DNA of 64,000 nucleotides from Hygrocybe punicea (lineage: Eukaryota; Basidiomycota; Agaricomycetes; Agaricales; Hygrophoraceae): assembly GCA_963556145.1 (NCBI GenBank), contig OY744469.1, forward strand, positions 3,196,767 to 3,260,766. Direction: 5' to 3'. The notes beneath the pieces are model-generated. The model ran no database searches. It had not been told where the DNA came from and saw nothing but the letters and a program-made list of their open reading frames with translations. Of this stretch, positions 20,682 through 32,566 are shown one piece after another; within the stretch, counting starts at the first letter, position 1; every line of letters begins with the position of its first letter. The position numbers and the translations under genes are program-made.

Positions 20682-23600
20682 GCGGCATGAGCAGTCATTG
20701 CAAAGTTAGGTAGCACCCAGACTTGTTGTCTCTCAATGGATTCCTTCAGGTCACTGGGAATTACACACTGAATTGTCTTGGTGTTTTTTACAATGGGCAC
20801 TACATTGTCAGGCAGTCCTGGAATCTGCACCAGCTTTGGAGGTTTGTCTAGTTTAACAAACAAGGTGTCAAGTACTCTTTTGCCATGACTTGCTTTCATT
20901 GACTGCCAGCCAACAACAAATCCTTCTTGTCCTTTTGTAATGCAGAGTTCAGTGGCATCATTATTATGAAGCATTACTGGCATACCAAGACATAAGGAGA
21001 GTTTTCCAGCAAAGTTATCAGTTGCAGCATGTCACACTTTCCATATCTCTCTTTGTGTATCAAAGTCTATGTCACTGGAATCATGTATAGCTTTATATTT
21101 GGACTTGCTTCTTACAGAATCCTTGTCTTTTCCCCACTTGTCAATGGAATAGAAGTTGGTCAAGTTTTGATTGGTGTCAGAAGCAAATCTTTCACATCCA
21201 AGAAGATTGATTTGATCCTTTTGTGAGTGAATGCCACATATGATAGGAACATTTCTAAATGTCTGAGAGGCTATATTGGGCTGGTCTGGACGCTTGCCTG
21301 CAATTCTGGTTCTCAAAAATTGAATATCCTGTGCGGTACATTTGCCATAGCGCATGTTGACAAGGGCAGTTCTGAACAATGCATCCTCAGTTGTTTGGGT
21401 CCTCTGTCTTATGTTTTCTCTGAGAATCACAACTGTGGTCACTTGATGCCAGAGTGCTTTGCCAATGGCAGTTTCCTGAGAGTGGGTTGTCAAGGCTGAT
21501 GTGATATGAGTACCAACTGTTCCACTATACAATGGTGCACCTCCAACTGGTGGTAACTGAGCAAAGTCTCCAGCAAATATCATGTTTATTCCACCAAATG
21601 GGATGTCATGTATGTTCAAAGCTTTAGCTAGTCTAGCACTGATTTTGTAGAGATCATGACAAGACAACATTGAGACTTCATCAATGAAAATATAATCAAC
21701 TCCTTCTAGTCTACCTTTCAGCTGAGCAATGCCCATTGCTTCATTTCTATTTGACATGTTTGGATTGATGCCCAGGAAGTAGTGATAAGTTGAGCCATTT
21801 TGTAGAGCTGTAGATGTACCAGTAGGACCAAGAATAACAAATCTGTGAGACTCATGTGTAGTGTCAAAGAAATCAACAACTGCTTTGATGACTTGTGATT
21901 TTCCAGTGCCAGCCATTCCAGCAATATTCATTTTCAACTGCTCAGTGCTGGGAGATGAAGCATGATTTGCAATAATCCTAAAGGCTCTTTTCTGCTCAGT
22001 GTTCAAGCTGAATTTTCTAACTGTAGCATCAATTAGCTGTTGTCTCTGTATATTTGCAGCTCTGAAAGTTTGCATCAAGTATGATTGGTCCACAATCATC
22101 ACATCATTTTCATTTGGATCAGTATATGTTTTGTGTGAAGTAGACTTTGAGTTTGCAGGAATATGTTGATTGCGCTCATCTAGTATATCTTGTCTTTGTT
22201 CTTGAACCAGTTGTTTCCATTGAGTACCAGGTTGATTCATTTCAACTTCAAGTGGAGCAGAATTTACAGCAATAGAACCATCTGGACATGGATCAAGCCA
22301 ACCAATGTTTCTGACAATGTTTTCAGTGGCATCCATTTGAGCTTTGATCAGTCTACCATGTTGACTAAGCTCAGAATATTTGTTAGTGCCATAATCTGCA
22401 TTGTTTTTGTCCTGCTCATAATTGTCATCTCCAAAGTCACCACCATTTTGAATGTTGTCATCATCCAAGTGTGAAATCATGTCTGAAGTCATAAATTGAG
22501 GACAAGTATCATCTAACACTGCTCCTTGTCTAAGCTGAGCAGAATAGTCATCTCTAGCATCAAGGCATTCATATCTCAGATTAAAGTTGTCCATAATTTC
22601 TAATTGCCTGTCAGTGAATTCATGATCAGTGAATGCTTCATCCCATGATTGCAGTTCACTTTTGAGGTCATTGCCAGATCTCCATGGTTTGAACAGAGTG
22701 AGCATTGTGGTGCAATAGTATTCTCTGTCTCCTCTATCACATCTGGGCAATGAACCACCAACAAAGTTTGGAACAACATGCTTCTTCTTTTCACTGAATT
22801 CTATACAGTGTGATTCATATAATGGGTGATCTTCTAGGAAAAACTTGGTATCTTCTTGGACAGACTCAGTGCTATCAGACTCATTTTCCTCTGATTCACA
22901 TTCTATGAAAGTGTCATTATCTTTAATATTCAGATCATCAAATTCTATGTGCAAGTCATTACTGGTAGATACATTAGATCTCGAAGTTTTTTTGTGAGTT
23001 GCAGTTTGTGGCTCAGATTCCAAGACATCTAACTCATCATCACTGTTTATGTCATCATGAGGTTTTTGAATGTTTCTCTTGACTCTTTCTGCACCCTGCA
23101 CCCATTCATATAAATTCATGTCTTCATAATGAGTTGGTCTGTAAATATAGTCATGCACAGCAGATAGTCCTATGAATTTTCCCTTTTGATTGTGCAGTAC
23201 AACCTTTTCAGATTCAACTTGCATGTCATCATTTTCATCTGGATTCCAAGCTTTCTGGACTTCTCTCACATAGTTTCTCCAATAAACAGGAATGAATTTG
23301 TGACTGGTATAATGGTCTGGGTTGCCAAGCAGATACATTGACGCCATTGGACCACCAATCTCAAGTTTTGCAGTCAAAGCATTTATAATCTGGGTGATGA
23401 GTTTTCTAGCTTTGTCTTTTCTTTTCATGGATCCTCCAAGCATTTCTGAGTTTCTGTCAAACACACTTCTGATGGTATCAAATATGCTATAGGTTTTCAA
23501 TCCAGGTTTTGTAATATAGTCAGAAATATATGCTACAATTGCTTTGATTGCAGTACCAGAAAGCAGACTTGTAATATCAGAATTGCAGCGAAGTAGGAAT

Positions 23601-25915
23601 GTGACAAGTGGTGTCAATGTATTGATCCATGCTTCACCCTTCTTCATATTCAATGCACCAGTTTTTGGGTCTACTTGTGTTGATTCAAACAATGGTCTGG
23701 GAAATCTAGCCTTGCATTTACCATGTTTGTTCATGCAACTGGGTCTATCTTTTCTCTGCACTTTTTCATTGTTTGAACTATTTCTGCCACAATTATGAAC
23801 ATTGGAGTGTAAAATCAAATCATCCACAGTGTTTGCAAATCTATCCCACCATGAATCCACCTGTTTGCAATCATTGCAATCATTGTTGCTCACATCATGC
23901 ATAATTGTACAAATAGGTGGGGGGGCTTCAGGTAGAGTCTGAGTGGGATCCTTATAGTCTTCCTGTTCAGATTTGTGGTTTACCTTAGCTTTGACTTCAT
24001 CCATTGTTCCAGTCATAAATTCACCAATGTGCACACTTTCCAAATACTGAACAAAAGCTTGTTGAAAATCTGATTTTGGATCCATTATTCTATCTCTGAT
24101 TTCCTGAGGTGACAAACATCCTTTGAGCCATAGTAGCATGTGCATGTGAAGTGTGAGACATCCTTGTTGCTCCACTGTACCATAGTATGCCTTGGTGTCA
24201 CCATAAAAGCCAGAATGGTTTGATCCAACACCAAGAACATGTTTGATAAATAGCTCTACCATAAAGTGAAAGAATCTAGCACCAGCCACAGGATTTTCTG
24301 CAATAAGTCTGTACCGCTCATCATATTCTCTAAGCTCTAGTGTAAAGGTTTCTTTGGTATCAGCAAAATATAATGACAGTGGATGCATGTTATCTGCAGG
24401 TGAAAATGTGATGAACCAGGAAGGTGCACCCACAAAGGATATCAGAGACCATACTTCATTTCTCATATATTTCTTGCTTGTGAGTGATCCTTTGACATGA
24501 CTTCCTACCTGATCAATGTCTTTAATTAATTGGAAACATAACTTCTCTTCATCTGTTTCTGGAGTGACATGTTCACCATTTTCCATTTTTCTAGCAATCT
24601 TATTCAAAACTCCAAGATCAACATCCATCAATCTTTGTGAGATGTGTTCAAATTTTGCTTTTTCAGCTAATAAATAGCCAGCTGTTGTAGACTCCTTTAT
24701 TTGCTCATGGTTGAATGCAATTAAAGGAAAGTGTGGATCTTTCTGAAACCTCTTGTCATAATACATTAACAAGTGTCTCATGTGTTTGATTTCTGAAATC
24801 TTTCCTTGAATCAGTGAATTGCCAATTCCACCAAGTCCAAAGGGAAACAACCATGGCATCATTTGAGGAAACAACTGAGGGTTATTATAGATGGATTGTG
24901 GATCACTCTCATGTCCAATTGCCAAAATCTTGTTATTCTCCATCAGATGTTTTAATGCAATAGCTTTAATGGCCTTGATACTTTTGGTTGAGTATTCTTC
25001 ACCAGTCAGACCATGAACTACAAATGGACACATCCCAGTCTCAGTTCCTTCTTCCTCTTCCATGTCATTAACAGCAGTAGCTTCTGGGTTTTTGTTAATG
25101 AATGATTGTCTGTACTCCACCACCACTGGTATGTCATTCTCAAGATACTGCTTCAAGTGTTCTTCTGAAATCTCCAAGTCAAAATAGTCACAATGATTCA
25201 GTTTCAACCAATTCAAAGCAGTTGCAACTTTGTTTCTTCTAACAAGCAATGGTGTTCTCTCAAAATCAGACTTGGTAGGTTTGCATGGTCCAGTATAAAT
25301 GAATGCAAGTACTTCATCCAACTCATCAAGAGGTGGGGGTAAAATGTCATATATCTTTGGAGTTGGGTTGGCAAAAGTAATAGCATTTGCTCTCATCTTA
25401 TGCATTCCTGAAGAAACTCGAACTATACATCTGTTGTGTCTCACTCTAGCAATAAGCAGTTGTTCTGCATAAGACAAATTATGTAATTCATCAGGAATTT
25501 GTCCAACCCATAAACCATTTGCCAGAGACATAGCAGGACGTTTGCCTTTGATCAAAGACTTGCAACACTTCTTGCAAATGCCATGAAGATCTTCATTTAT
25601 TATAGGGCTATCTGAAGATTGGATTGGATCATCAATTGAGAAGCGCTCTTTGTGAGTTACACCAGATTGTTTCAAACAACTTAAATTCAACTCTGTGTAA
25701 CTTTGCAATTGCAGGACTGGAGTCAATCTTCCACAGACAGCACAACCAGATTCAATAAATTTGTTGGGAGAGGTATCACCACAAAATCCTGAAATAATAG
25801 TATGTTGCAATTTTGCTGAAGGTGGATTGGGTGGAAATTGAATGTTATCTCTATATGTTTGAACAGCAATCTGATTTGTGCATGCTGCTCAGGGTGATTC
25901 ATGTTATATCTTCTA

Positions 25916-26370
25916 ACTGCATTTAATGTGTGTTGCAGATGCTTGTCATAATTATAAACTTTGAATTTTATAACAGCTGCAAGGTTCTGTGTTGCATGCT
26001 TCTCAGGATTTTCCAGGTGAAAATTTTGTACAGCTGCAAGGTTCTGTGTTGCATGCTTTTCAGGATTTTCCAGGTGAAATTTCTCCACAGCTGCAAGGTT
26101 TTGCTTTGCATGCTTCTCAGGATGTTCCAGATGAAATTTCTGTACAGCTGTTAAATTTTGCTTTGTATGCTTGGCAGGATTTGCACTCTGTAATTTCTTT
26201 ACAGCTGCTAGATTTTGTTTGGCATACTTGTCAGGATTTGCACTCTGGAATTTCTGAACAGCTGCTAGATTTTGTTTGGCATGCTTGTCAGGGTTTTCAT
26301 TATGAAATTTTTACAGCAATCAGATTTTGTTTTGCATGTTTGTCAGGATGTTGTGCTTTAAATTTATTGA
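25916..26370 (-). repeat. 57-bp tandem repeat coding a 19-residue motif
   Basis: About eight tandem units of 57 bp. On the minus strand each codes a version of AVxKFxxxNPEKHAxQNLx, for example FHLENPEKHATQNLAAV. Units at 25972, 26029, 26086, 26143, 26200 and 26257 are clearest; flanking ones are degraded. One unit (about 26257-26312) is 55 instead of 57 bp and shifts the frame; another shift (one base missing in an A-run) lies near 25893, just before the Rep domain. The repeat links the N-terminal region to RepHel and is predicted helical. Confidence 0.8.
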
Positions 26371-28296
26371 CTGCTCTGATATTCAAGGTTTTCTTGTGAC
26401 TTGCAATTGCTTCTTTATCAACAAATTTAATACATTCAAAGACAGATACAAATTCTGGGCAATTAGAGCACACATGAGTCTGAATTGCAGTTTGAATTGA
26501 TGCATGATTCATTTTTGAGTGTACAAGAATGCTATGACTAGCTGCAATCACTTTCAAGTTTGCAATGGTCAACTTTGGAATCAACAATTCAAATGGGTGA
26601 TTTACAATTACAAGTGACTTGTCAGATGATGAACCCAGTGAGAGAGCTTCATTTTTGGGCAGGTAAGAGTGGAATTTACATTTAGCTACATCCATACTAG
26701 CATTGACATTGGTTGAAGCAGGCATCAGTTCATGAAGTGAGAATACATTTGCTTTGCCTCCACTGATGCATTCAATATCAATGTTGGCATTGAAGGATAT
26801 ATTTTCAGACTTGAAAATGTCAAATAATTTCGAAGTTTTATTACAAATATAGTATGCAGACACTTGACAAGCTAGAAAATGATGCAGAACCAAGAAAAAT
26901 AGTACAATTGCCCCATTGGCTAATAGAGGTTGTTTTGTAACATATTTCAAGTAAGCTCTGAAGTTATGTTTTCTGAACAGATTCTGTTGAAGTTTCAACT
27001 TAATATACATGCACTTATTAGCAATGCTGGTTGTACAATGATACACAGAAAGCAAATCCAACATGTTTAAGAAGACTCTGGCATATAGTTCAAATAGGAA
27101 AGAGGTATGAGCTGATTGATAACTAGAAAGAACAAATTCACTATTGTTGTGGATACTTGTGATTTTTTCAGGGACCTGCAATGTGAAAGAAGAAATGGAC
27201 TGGAGACCAATGTGATGAACAGGAACTAAACTTGGTGAATAAGTGGAATTTTCATACTTTGTCAGATTTTCTTTGTAAAAATTCAAAGTAATTGGACACA
27301 GCATGACATTTGGTATGACAGAGACAGTTGGTGTGACATGGACATTTTGTATGACATTTTCAGGAGGCACAAGGCCAATCCCAATGACAGCACATTGTGC
27401 CCAAGACATCGCAATGATAAAAATCATAAGACATTGTGACAATGATGACAATTTTAACATTTTTGTGAACAGGTTTATAGTTTTTTTGAAAATAAATGCT
27501 GGATCATAATATGGATATGTCAAATATATCTGGAGAAGATGAATAAACAACATACCAATACAAATTCCAGCACATGAAGTAGTAAAAATCGAAAAAATCA
27601 ACAAAATTTTGTATTTGAATACTACATATGGAAATCTTATGTCAGCATGTGATCTTGAATAGTAATAGATTCATACCTGAGCCAGAAAAGATCCAGCATA
27701 AATCTGTAGGTGAAGAAATGAGCTCATATAATCCACAAAGGTGAAAAAATGTGAAATTTCCACATACTTTGAATGTTGAGTGGGAGAATAGCTGTCAAAT
27801 GATAGATTATGTCAAACAATAACAATTTCCACCAATAGAAGACATTACCAGTGGTCCAAGAGACAAAATAGAGCCATACAGAAAAAAAAGCATAAAAAAC
27901 CACAGAATTTTCGACTTTTTTGTCTATAAAAGGAAATATTATGTCAGCATTGGACCCTGCATGGTGCGGAATCATCACCTGATCTGGATCGCAGTTTTTC
28001 GGAGTCTAAATATGGAAAACTCAGCTTAAACAAGTAAAAATGGTGAAAAAACAAGAAATTTGTACATACTTTGAAAATTGAAAGGGAGATGGGCTGTAAA
28101 ATGATAGATTATGTTAACAAATAGCAAGATATACAAATTGAAGACATTACCAGTGGTCCAGGAAATAAAACACAGCCACAGGAAATAAAAAGCATGAAAA
28201 TCCGAAGAATTTTCAACTTTGATGTCTAAAAAAGGAAAGCTTATGTCAGCATTGGACCCTGAATGGTCCAGGCACATCACCTGATCCAGAAAACAT
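26300..28296 (-). CDS. Helitron 5' gene part: micro-exons plus long exon
   Basis: A model read from splice sites: ATG at 28296, exons 28296-28281, 28225-28151, 28093-28070, 28005-27979, 27923-27849, 27791-27768, 27703-27677, 27621-27556, then a long exon from 27498 running to the 19-residue repeats. With the introns removed one frame stays open throughout; every intron is phase 1 and 55-64 bp long. Three 42-codon modules (the last 39) each hold a hydrophobic helix (FHAFYFLWLCFISWTT; VVFYAFFSVWLYFVSWTT; LLIFSIFTTSCAGICI). The long exon ends in a region seen before Rep domains (LTIANLKVIAASHSILVHSK, HVCSNCPEFVSVF). Whether it is the N-terminus of RepHel or a separate protein is open. Confidence 0.55.
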
Positions 28297-28368
28297 TTTT
28301 CGGAGTCTGAATATGAAAAACTGAGCTTAAACGAGCCAAAAAGGTGAAAAAACACGGACTTAACGTAC
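27499..28368 (-). repeat. Triplicated three-exon cassette (~305 bp units)
   Basis: Three tandem units at about 28368-28070, 28069-27768 and 27767-27499, each with the same series: intron, exon of 26/27/27 nt, intron, exon of 75/75/66 nt, intron, exon of 24 nt. Donors are GTACGT, GTATGT, GTGATG, GTAATG or GTATGA; acceptors end TAG or CAG; branch-like CTGACAT or TTGACAT is conserved. Divergence between units is far greater in introns than at the splice signals. Confidence 0.7.
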
Positions 28369-28380
28369 CAAATAGGGAAG

Positions 28381-30828
28381 GTGGTGGTTCAGGTTCAAGA
28401 AGCAAAAGTGCATTAAGGTTCAAAGTCTGGGTTCAAATGGTGATCTGACTAATGATTATATAATCATGATTATGTAAGAAATTTGACCAAAACCAAAATT
28501 GAAATATAAAGTAATCTAACCATATTGGGTTTGTTTATTTGTATTTGTTTGTTATATGGCCAAGTTGCAACATCACTTACAAATGCCCAGTGACAATATT
28601 TCTAAGAGAGTACTTTATTTGTCATTATTTACATCTATTTGTATATGTTTACTGTCACTCAAATAACAATAAAGACTGAAACATATGAAAAATATGGATT
28701 ATTATGTGATACAATTTGATCTGTTATATATAATAATAAGTACTAGGGTTAGGACCCGTCCAGGGAGGTGATAATCCCGATCTAAAGTCCTAGAAAGAAA
28801 GGACTGTAGGGATGTTTTTGGACATGTTATGTGGAATATATCATAATTTGTGGAGGGGGCTGAGACCTCGCTACGCTCGGCCCCACCCCCTCAACTATTA
28901 GGTGTCAATAATTAATGGTAATAGGTAGTAAAGGAACAATTGTGAATTTTTATACAAGTTGTGCATTTCAGAGAATATTCTTAGTTGGAATATACAAAGG
29001 TGGCTCAGACCTCACTTCATTTGGCCACACCTGGAATATTTTGTATTCAAAGTCACCTTTTGCAATGTTTCAAATGACTTGTGTTGTCCCTATTACAATG
29101 CTTTTGTGCCACTGATGTTTGTTTGCTACGCTCACCAACACCTGCAGTACCCCATCTTAATTTACCTTATATACAATGCTTTCTGTAGCACCCTGTCTTA
29201 ATTTACTTGTCCACCACTAATGTTTGTTTGCTGCACTCACAACACCTGCAGCACCCCATGTCACCTTTCCTTATACAAATGTCATTATGTTATAGTTATT
29301 ATCATTAGGCTTGATCTCATACTTCGGTTTTCATACCAATATGCTGCAGTTCACTTCATTCATTGCTAAGTAGTTATCAATTTATTTCTATTATTATTTA
29401 TTTATTTATTGAATTATTATAATAAAATGTCAAATATTATCCAAACTGCTACATCATGGCACTACAGAGCTCAAAGAGGTCAAGGACATGGCAGGAGAGT
29501 GATTTGGAGATGAATGGGGGTGAAAAGAAGGGGTTGGAGAGGGGGATTGAACAGGGAGGATGAGGGAAGGGGTTGAAGAGGCCAGGGAGCAGGGGGAGCA
29601 GAGGGAAGGGTGGGAAATGGGTGGAGGGATTGCAGGAGGGATGAAGGGAGGTAGAAATGAGCTGGATGGAGTGCTGGGAGGGCAGGAAGAGGGGGCTGAA
29701 GCCTGAGTGATCACTACCAAGTCAATTCATGTCCAAAACACCCAATTTAACTGAACACTCACCTGGTACAGCAGGGAGTGGGTGCACCACAACCCCTGCT
29801 GCCCTCAGAACCCTCCCTGGCACTCAGAAGCAGCTGGAACGCATCCAATGTGATCTGGGTGTTGGTAGGGCTGTGAGTGGGGATTGAACACCCAAGGGGG
29901 GCCAAAAACTTACCTTGTGGGGCTTGATGGTTCACAGAGGGACATGGGAAAGTTGTGGGGCTGCAGGGTCAGCAGGGAGCTGGGAGGAGAGTCCGGAAAA
30001 GCGGTGGGTGGGATGTTGATGAGCAGAAGGTTTTGGGTTCGTCTGAGTGCAAACGCTTTGGCTGTAGATTTCAAACTGAGTCCGAATTTCAGCCACAACT
30101 CTGGACCATCCCCAACTTATCGACATTCCATAGCTTCAACAACCCCATTTTAGGACTCCTTTGTGTGAGAGAAAACATAGCATACATCGTGTAGAATACT
30201 CCTGTCATTTATCGAAATTTGGGGTGCCAAATTGCAGCCGCGGCACCCCAAACAGTGCCCCACCTCCCACAAATCCCACCCCTGCCAACTCAAATCCATC
30301 CGGATCTCCCCCCAAATTTCACAGGGTCCTTCTTAGGGCCAGGCCACCCCCCACCCCCCACCCTGCGGCTATCCGAGCAACGTGGAACCCACCCCACCCC
30401 CACTCACCACTCAACCCAGAATTCAAAGTCCTCCAAATTAGTCAGAAAATCGTCTTTTATATCCACTTTTTTTTCCTAATCCGTCGGTCACGTGTCCACT
30501 CTCAAACTAACTACAGATAAGGACCAGAATTCAGTTTAGCATACATAATGTGAAATTACCTTATATGGTTAGACCTGTCACATGTGACTGTCACAGTTGT
30601 GATCAGCATAAAATTTGGTATACAATATTGAAAATTACCTTATATGGTTAGATTGGTCACTTGTGACTGTCACACCTGATCCGAAATGGTTGTATTAGTC
30701 AGCAGTTCAATTTTTAGCTGATTCTGATAAGAATTGAAGACAATATGAATATTTTGAATATAATTAGAAGATAGTTTGTCTTTTCTGAGACAACCCATAT
30801 TTGGATGCTTATGTAAGCATGTCCAAAC
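28381..30828. other. Repeat-rich non-coding region
   Basis: No supported gene. It holds a GC hairpin at 28853-28892, decayed relatives of it at 28999-29031 and near 29117 and 29220, a (TTTA)n run near 29390, and purine-rich sequence at 29490-29700. Open frames at 29.5-30.5 kb are low-complexity and overlap on both strands. Confidence 0.4.
28853..28892. repeat. GC-rich hairpin
   Basis: GAGGGGGCTGAG and CTCGGCCCC-ACCCCCTC face each other around CCTCGCTACG, forming a strong stem in AT-rich surroundings. A decayed copy (GGTGGCTCAGACCTCACTTC) lies at 28999-29031. Possibly the terminal hairpin of a small mobile element. Confidence 0.5.
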
Positions 30829-32255
30829 ATGGCCCCAACTCTAACTGATTTTCTAGTAAAAGAAGTAGAATCATATCTCTTGCGCAGAAAAAATTTCTCT
30901 ATAGGCGATGCACGAACATTAATTAATTAATGAATTAATTACAAGGCCTCACTGATCCAGGTCTGATAAAGAACGAGTCTTTTAATAAATTAAAAGAACT
31001 CGTAATTGATGATGACAATGCTGCCGATGGAGATCTTGATGAGCCCATGAATCAACATGTCAAAAAGGCAAAGAAGAATCGGAAGAACGCACCAAAGAAA
31101 TTCATTTCGGGGGGGGTGGCCAAGCTTAGCCAGGCCAAACGCACTGTTCGCGATGACTTGATGGTGTGTATATCAACAACAAATGATTCTATATTGAGCG
31201 TTTTTTAGTGTTCCATTACAAAGGAGCTCACCAACCTAGCTGGGAAAGTCAATCGATACCTCCCAAAGCCTAGCGCAGAAGATGAGAACTCCGACGAAAG
31301 TGAGGGCAAGAAGGAAGATGAATGGGAACCCGAATATTGCTTCAATTTTTCTGAGAGCGTTGATGATGCGCACAACCTTGTCATCCTTAAGTATGCTGCT
31401 CATCTTGTAGCTGCGGAACAAGATCTGGTGAGCCACATGTTACACAATGAATATCAACTCACTGGTGCATAGACAAAAGAGACCTGTACCTTGCGGTTCA
31501 AAACTGTGAAGTGGACCGAAGATGATGTCATTGACCTCTGCAAAACGAGGTTCCGACACTGGAAGACGAAGGTTGCGTGTGCCCGAGATGAAGTGAAAGG
31601 TGCTAAACATGCTAAGCAAAATGCAAAGAATAAACGCGGCCAACGGAAGAGACATGTGAGCGTCACATAAACTTGTATCAAATTGGATTATGCCTCACCT
31701 TGCCGAAAGCTTAAGGTTGATCGTGAAAAGGCTGTAAAAGACTTCAAGAAGAAGTATGATCGGGATCCGTCTGTGTTCCTGTTGACGGATTGGATGTCGT
31801 CTGAGGTTAGTGAGCTAGAAACAGATGATGAAGGAAGGAAAAAGGAGCATTGTCTTGCGCTTGTGAAGAAGGCGGGGCTTCCTGTGAACGATGATGCTGT
31901 ACCAATCTGGGAGATTGTCAGGCCGGCTTGGCGAACCAAAAAGGTGAGTGTTACATAGTTCAAGAATGAACTACTTACATCTCCAAGGTTTCAGATAACC
32001 TCGGTCTATGCGAAACTAGATGTAATTCGACAAGACCAGCAACGTGAACGATCCAAAGGCAAAGCGCAATGTGTTGTAACCAAGCGAGTAAACCTTGATC
32101 GTTTGAACACCGAGAGGACACCTTGGGCAAAGGTATACCCCTGCATGCTTGACCGACAATGGTATGCCCGCTATCTCAATGGTGCTGAGGACGAACACAT
32201 CTTCGATGTCAACTCTGATCCTGAAGACTGGAATGTAGGCTTTATAACCGATTAA
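30829..32255 (+). pseudogene. CACTA-element accessory protein gene
   Basis: The gene begins MAPTLTDFLVKEVESYLL at 30829 and after an early break continues GLTDPGLIKNESFNKLKELV, KKFISGGVAKLSQAKRTVRDDLM, then across introns (for example 31164-31208) through LTNLAGKVNRYLPKPS, a lysine-rich stretch, DPSVFLLTDWMSSEVSELE, WEIVRPAWR, TKRVNLDRLNTERTPWAKVY and QWYARYLNGAEDEHIFDV to a stop at 32253-32255. This is an unnamed multicopy mushroom family of about 350-400 residues. It ends 311 bp from the convergent end of a tnp2 transposase, the usual two-gene plan of CACTA elements, so I infer an accessory (TnpA-like) DNA-binding role. A TTAA-type repeat expansion near 30912-30937 shifts the frame; the rest looks intact. 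Confidence 0.6.
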
Positions 32256-32566
32256 GACTTGGAAACGCACCTCGCTGCAGATAAGTTGTTGTCCATTCAG
32301 TTTCATTGCTGTTTGGGTCCATCGCGGTCTGTTTTCTTGTCCATTTGGGTCTGTTGCTCTCTGTTTTCTTGTCCACTCTGTTTTGCTGTCTATTCGGTTT
32401 TGTTTCTGTCTGTTTCATTGTCCATTCTGTTTTGTTGCCATCTGTTTGTCGTCTGTCAACTTTGTTATCATTTGTCTGTCAACCTGTTGTCCACGTACAT
32501 TGCAATGGAGGCTTTCAAATCACCAAGGAATCCTTGAGATTGACATGAGTGTATGCACAAGTAGAA
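32256..32566. other. T-rich spacer between convergent genes
   Basis: 311 bp of imperfect GTCCATTCTGTTTTGTTG-like repeats between the stops of the accessory gene and the tnp2 gene; probably shared 3' untranslated sequence. Confidence 0.5.

Larger units (their letters stand above)
17279..25893 (-). pseudogene. Helitron Rep-helicase (RepHel), interrupted
   Basis: From about 25893 the frame reads NIQFPPNPP, then TSPNKFIESGCAVCG (N-terminal Cys-rich domain), then the Helitron helicase-like N domain. The HUH nuclease motif LTLHMHMLLW lies near 24128-24157 and the paired tyrosines YISDYITK near 23505-23533. The Pif1-type helicase has Walker A GMAGTGKS near 21900-21925 and Walker B FIDEVSM near 21670-21690, and motif V/VI residues MTAHAAQGKT are recovered across the nested LTR insertion. 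A TGA at 21029-21031 (CGA in a working copy would fit) interrupts the frame before HAATDNFAGKLSL. All catalytic motifs are present, so the copy was active until recently. No in-frame ATG starts this piece; it continues from the repeats upstream. Confidence 0.85.
15960..28380 (-). mobile_element. Large Helitron (rolling-circle transposon)
   Basis: A minus-strand element whose 3' end is the block shared with copies A, B and D (CACTTGTTTAGTGGGCC at 15960). It encodes a Rep/helicase protein with a C-terminal protease-like domain and an unusual N-terminal part. The 5' end is not certain; the furthest coding or transcript signal I can follow is a splice donor at 28368. Helitrons transpose by HUH-nuclease rolling-circle replication and leave no target duplication, so the ends cannot be checked that way here. 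The copy is inactive: frame breaks near 17290, 25893 and 26308, a stop at 21029-21031, and a nested LTR element at 17785-20681. Confidence 0.82.

Noticed and set aside
29454..30520. Pro/Ser-rich frames on both strands
   Set aside because: Purine- or pyrimidine-rich composition explains them; no domain, no splice pattern.
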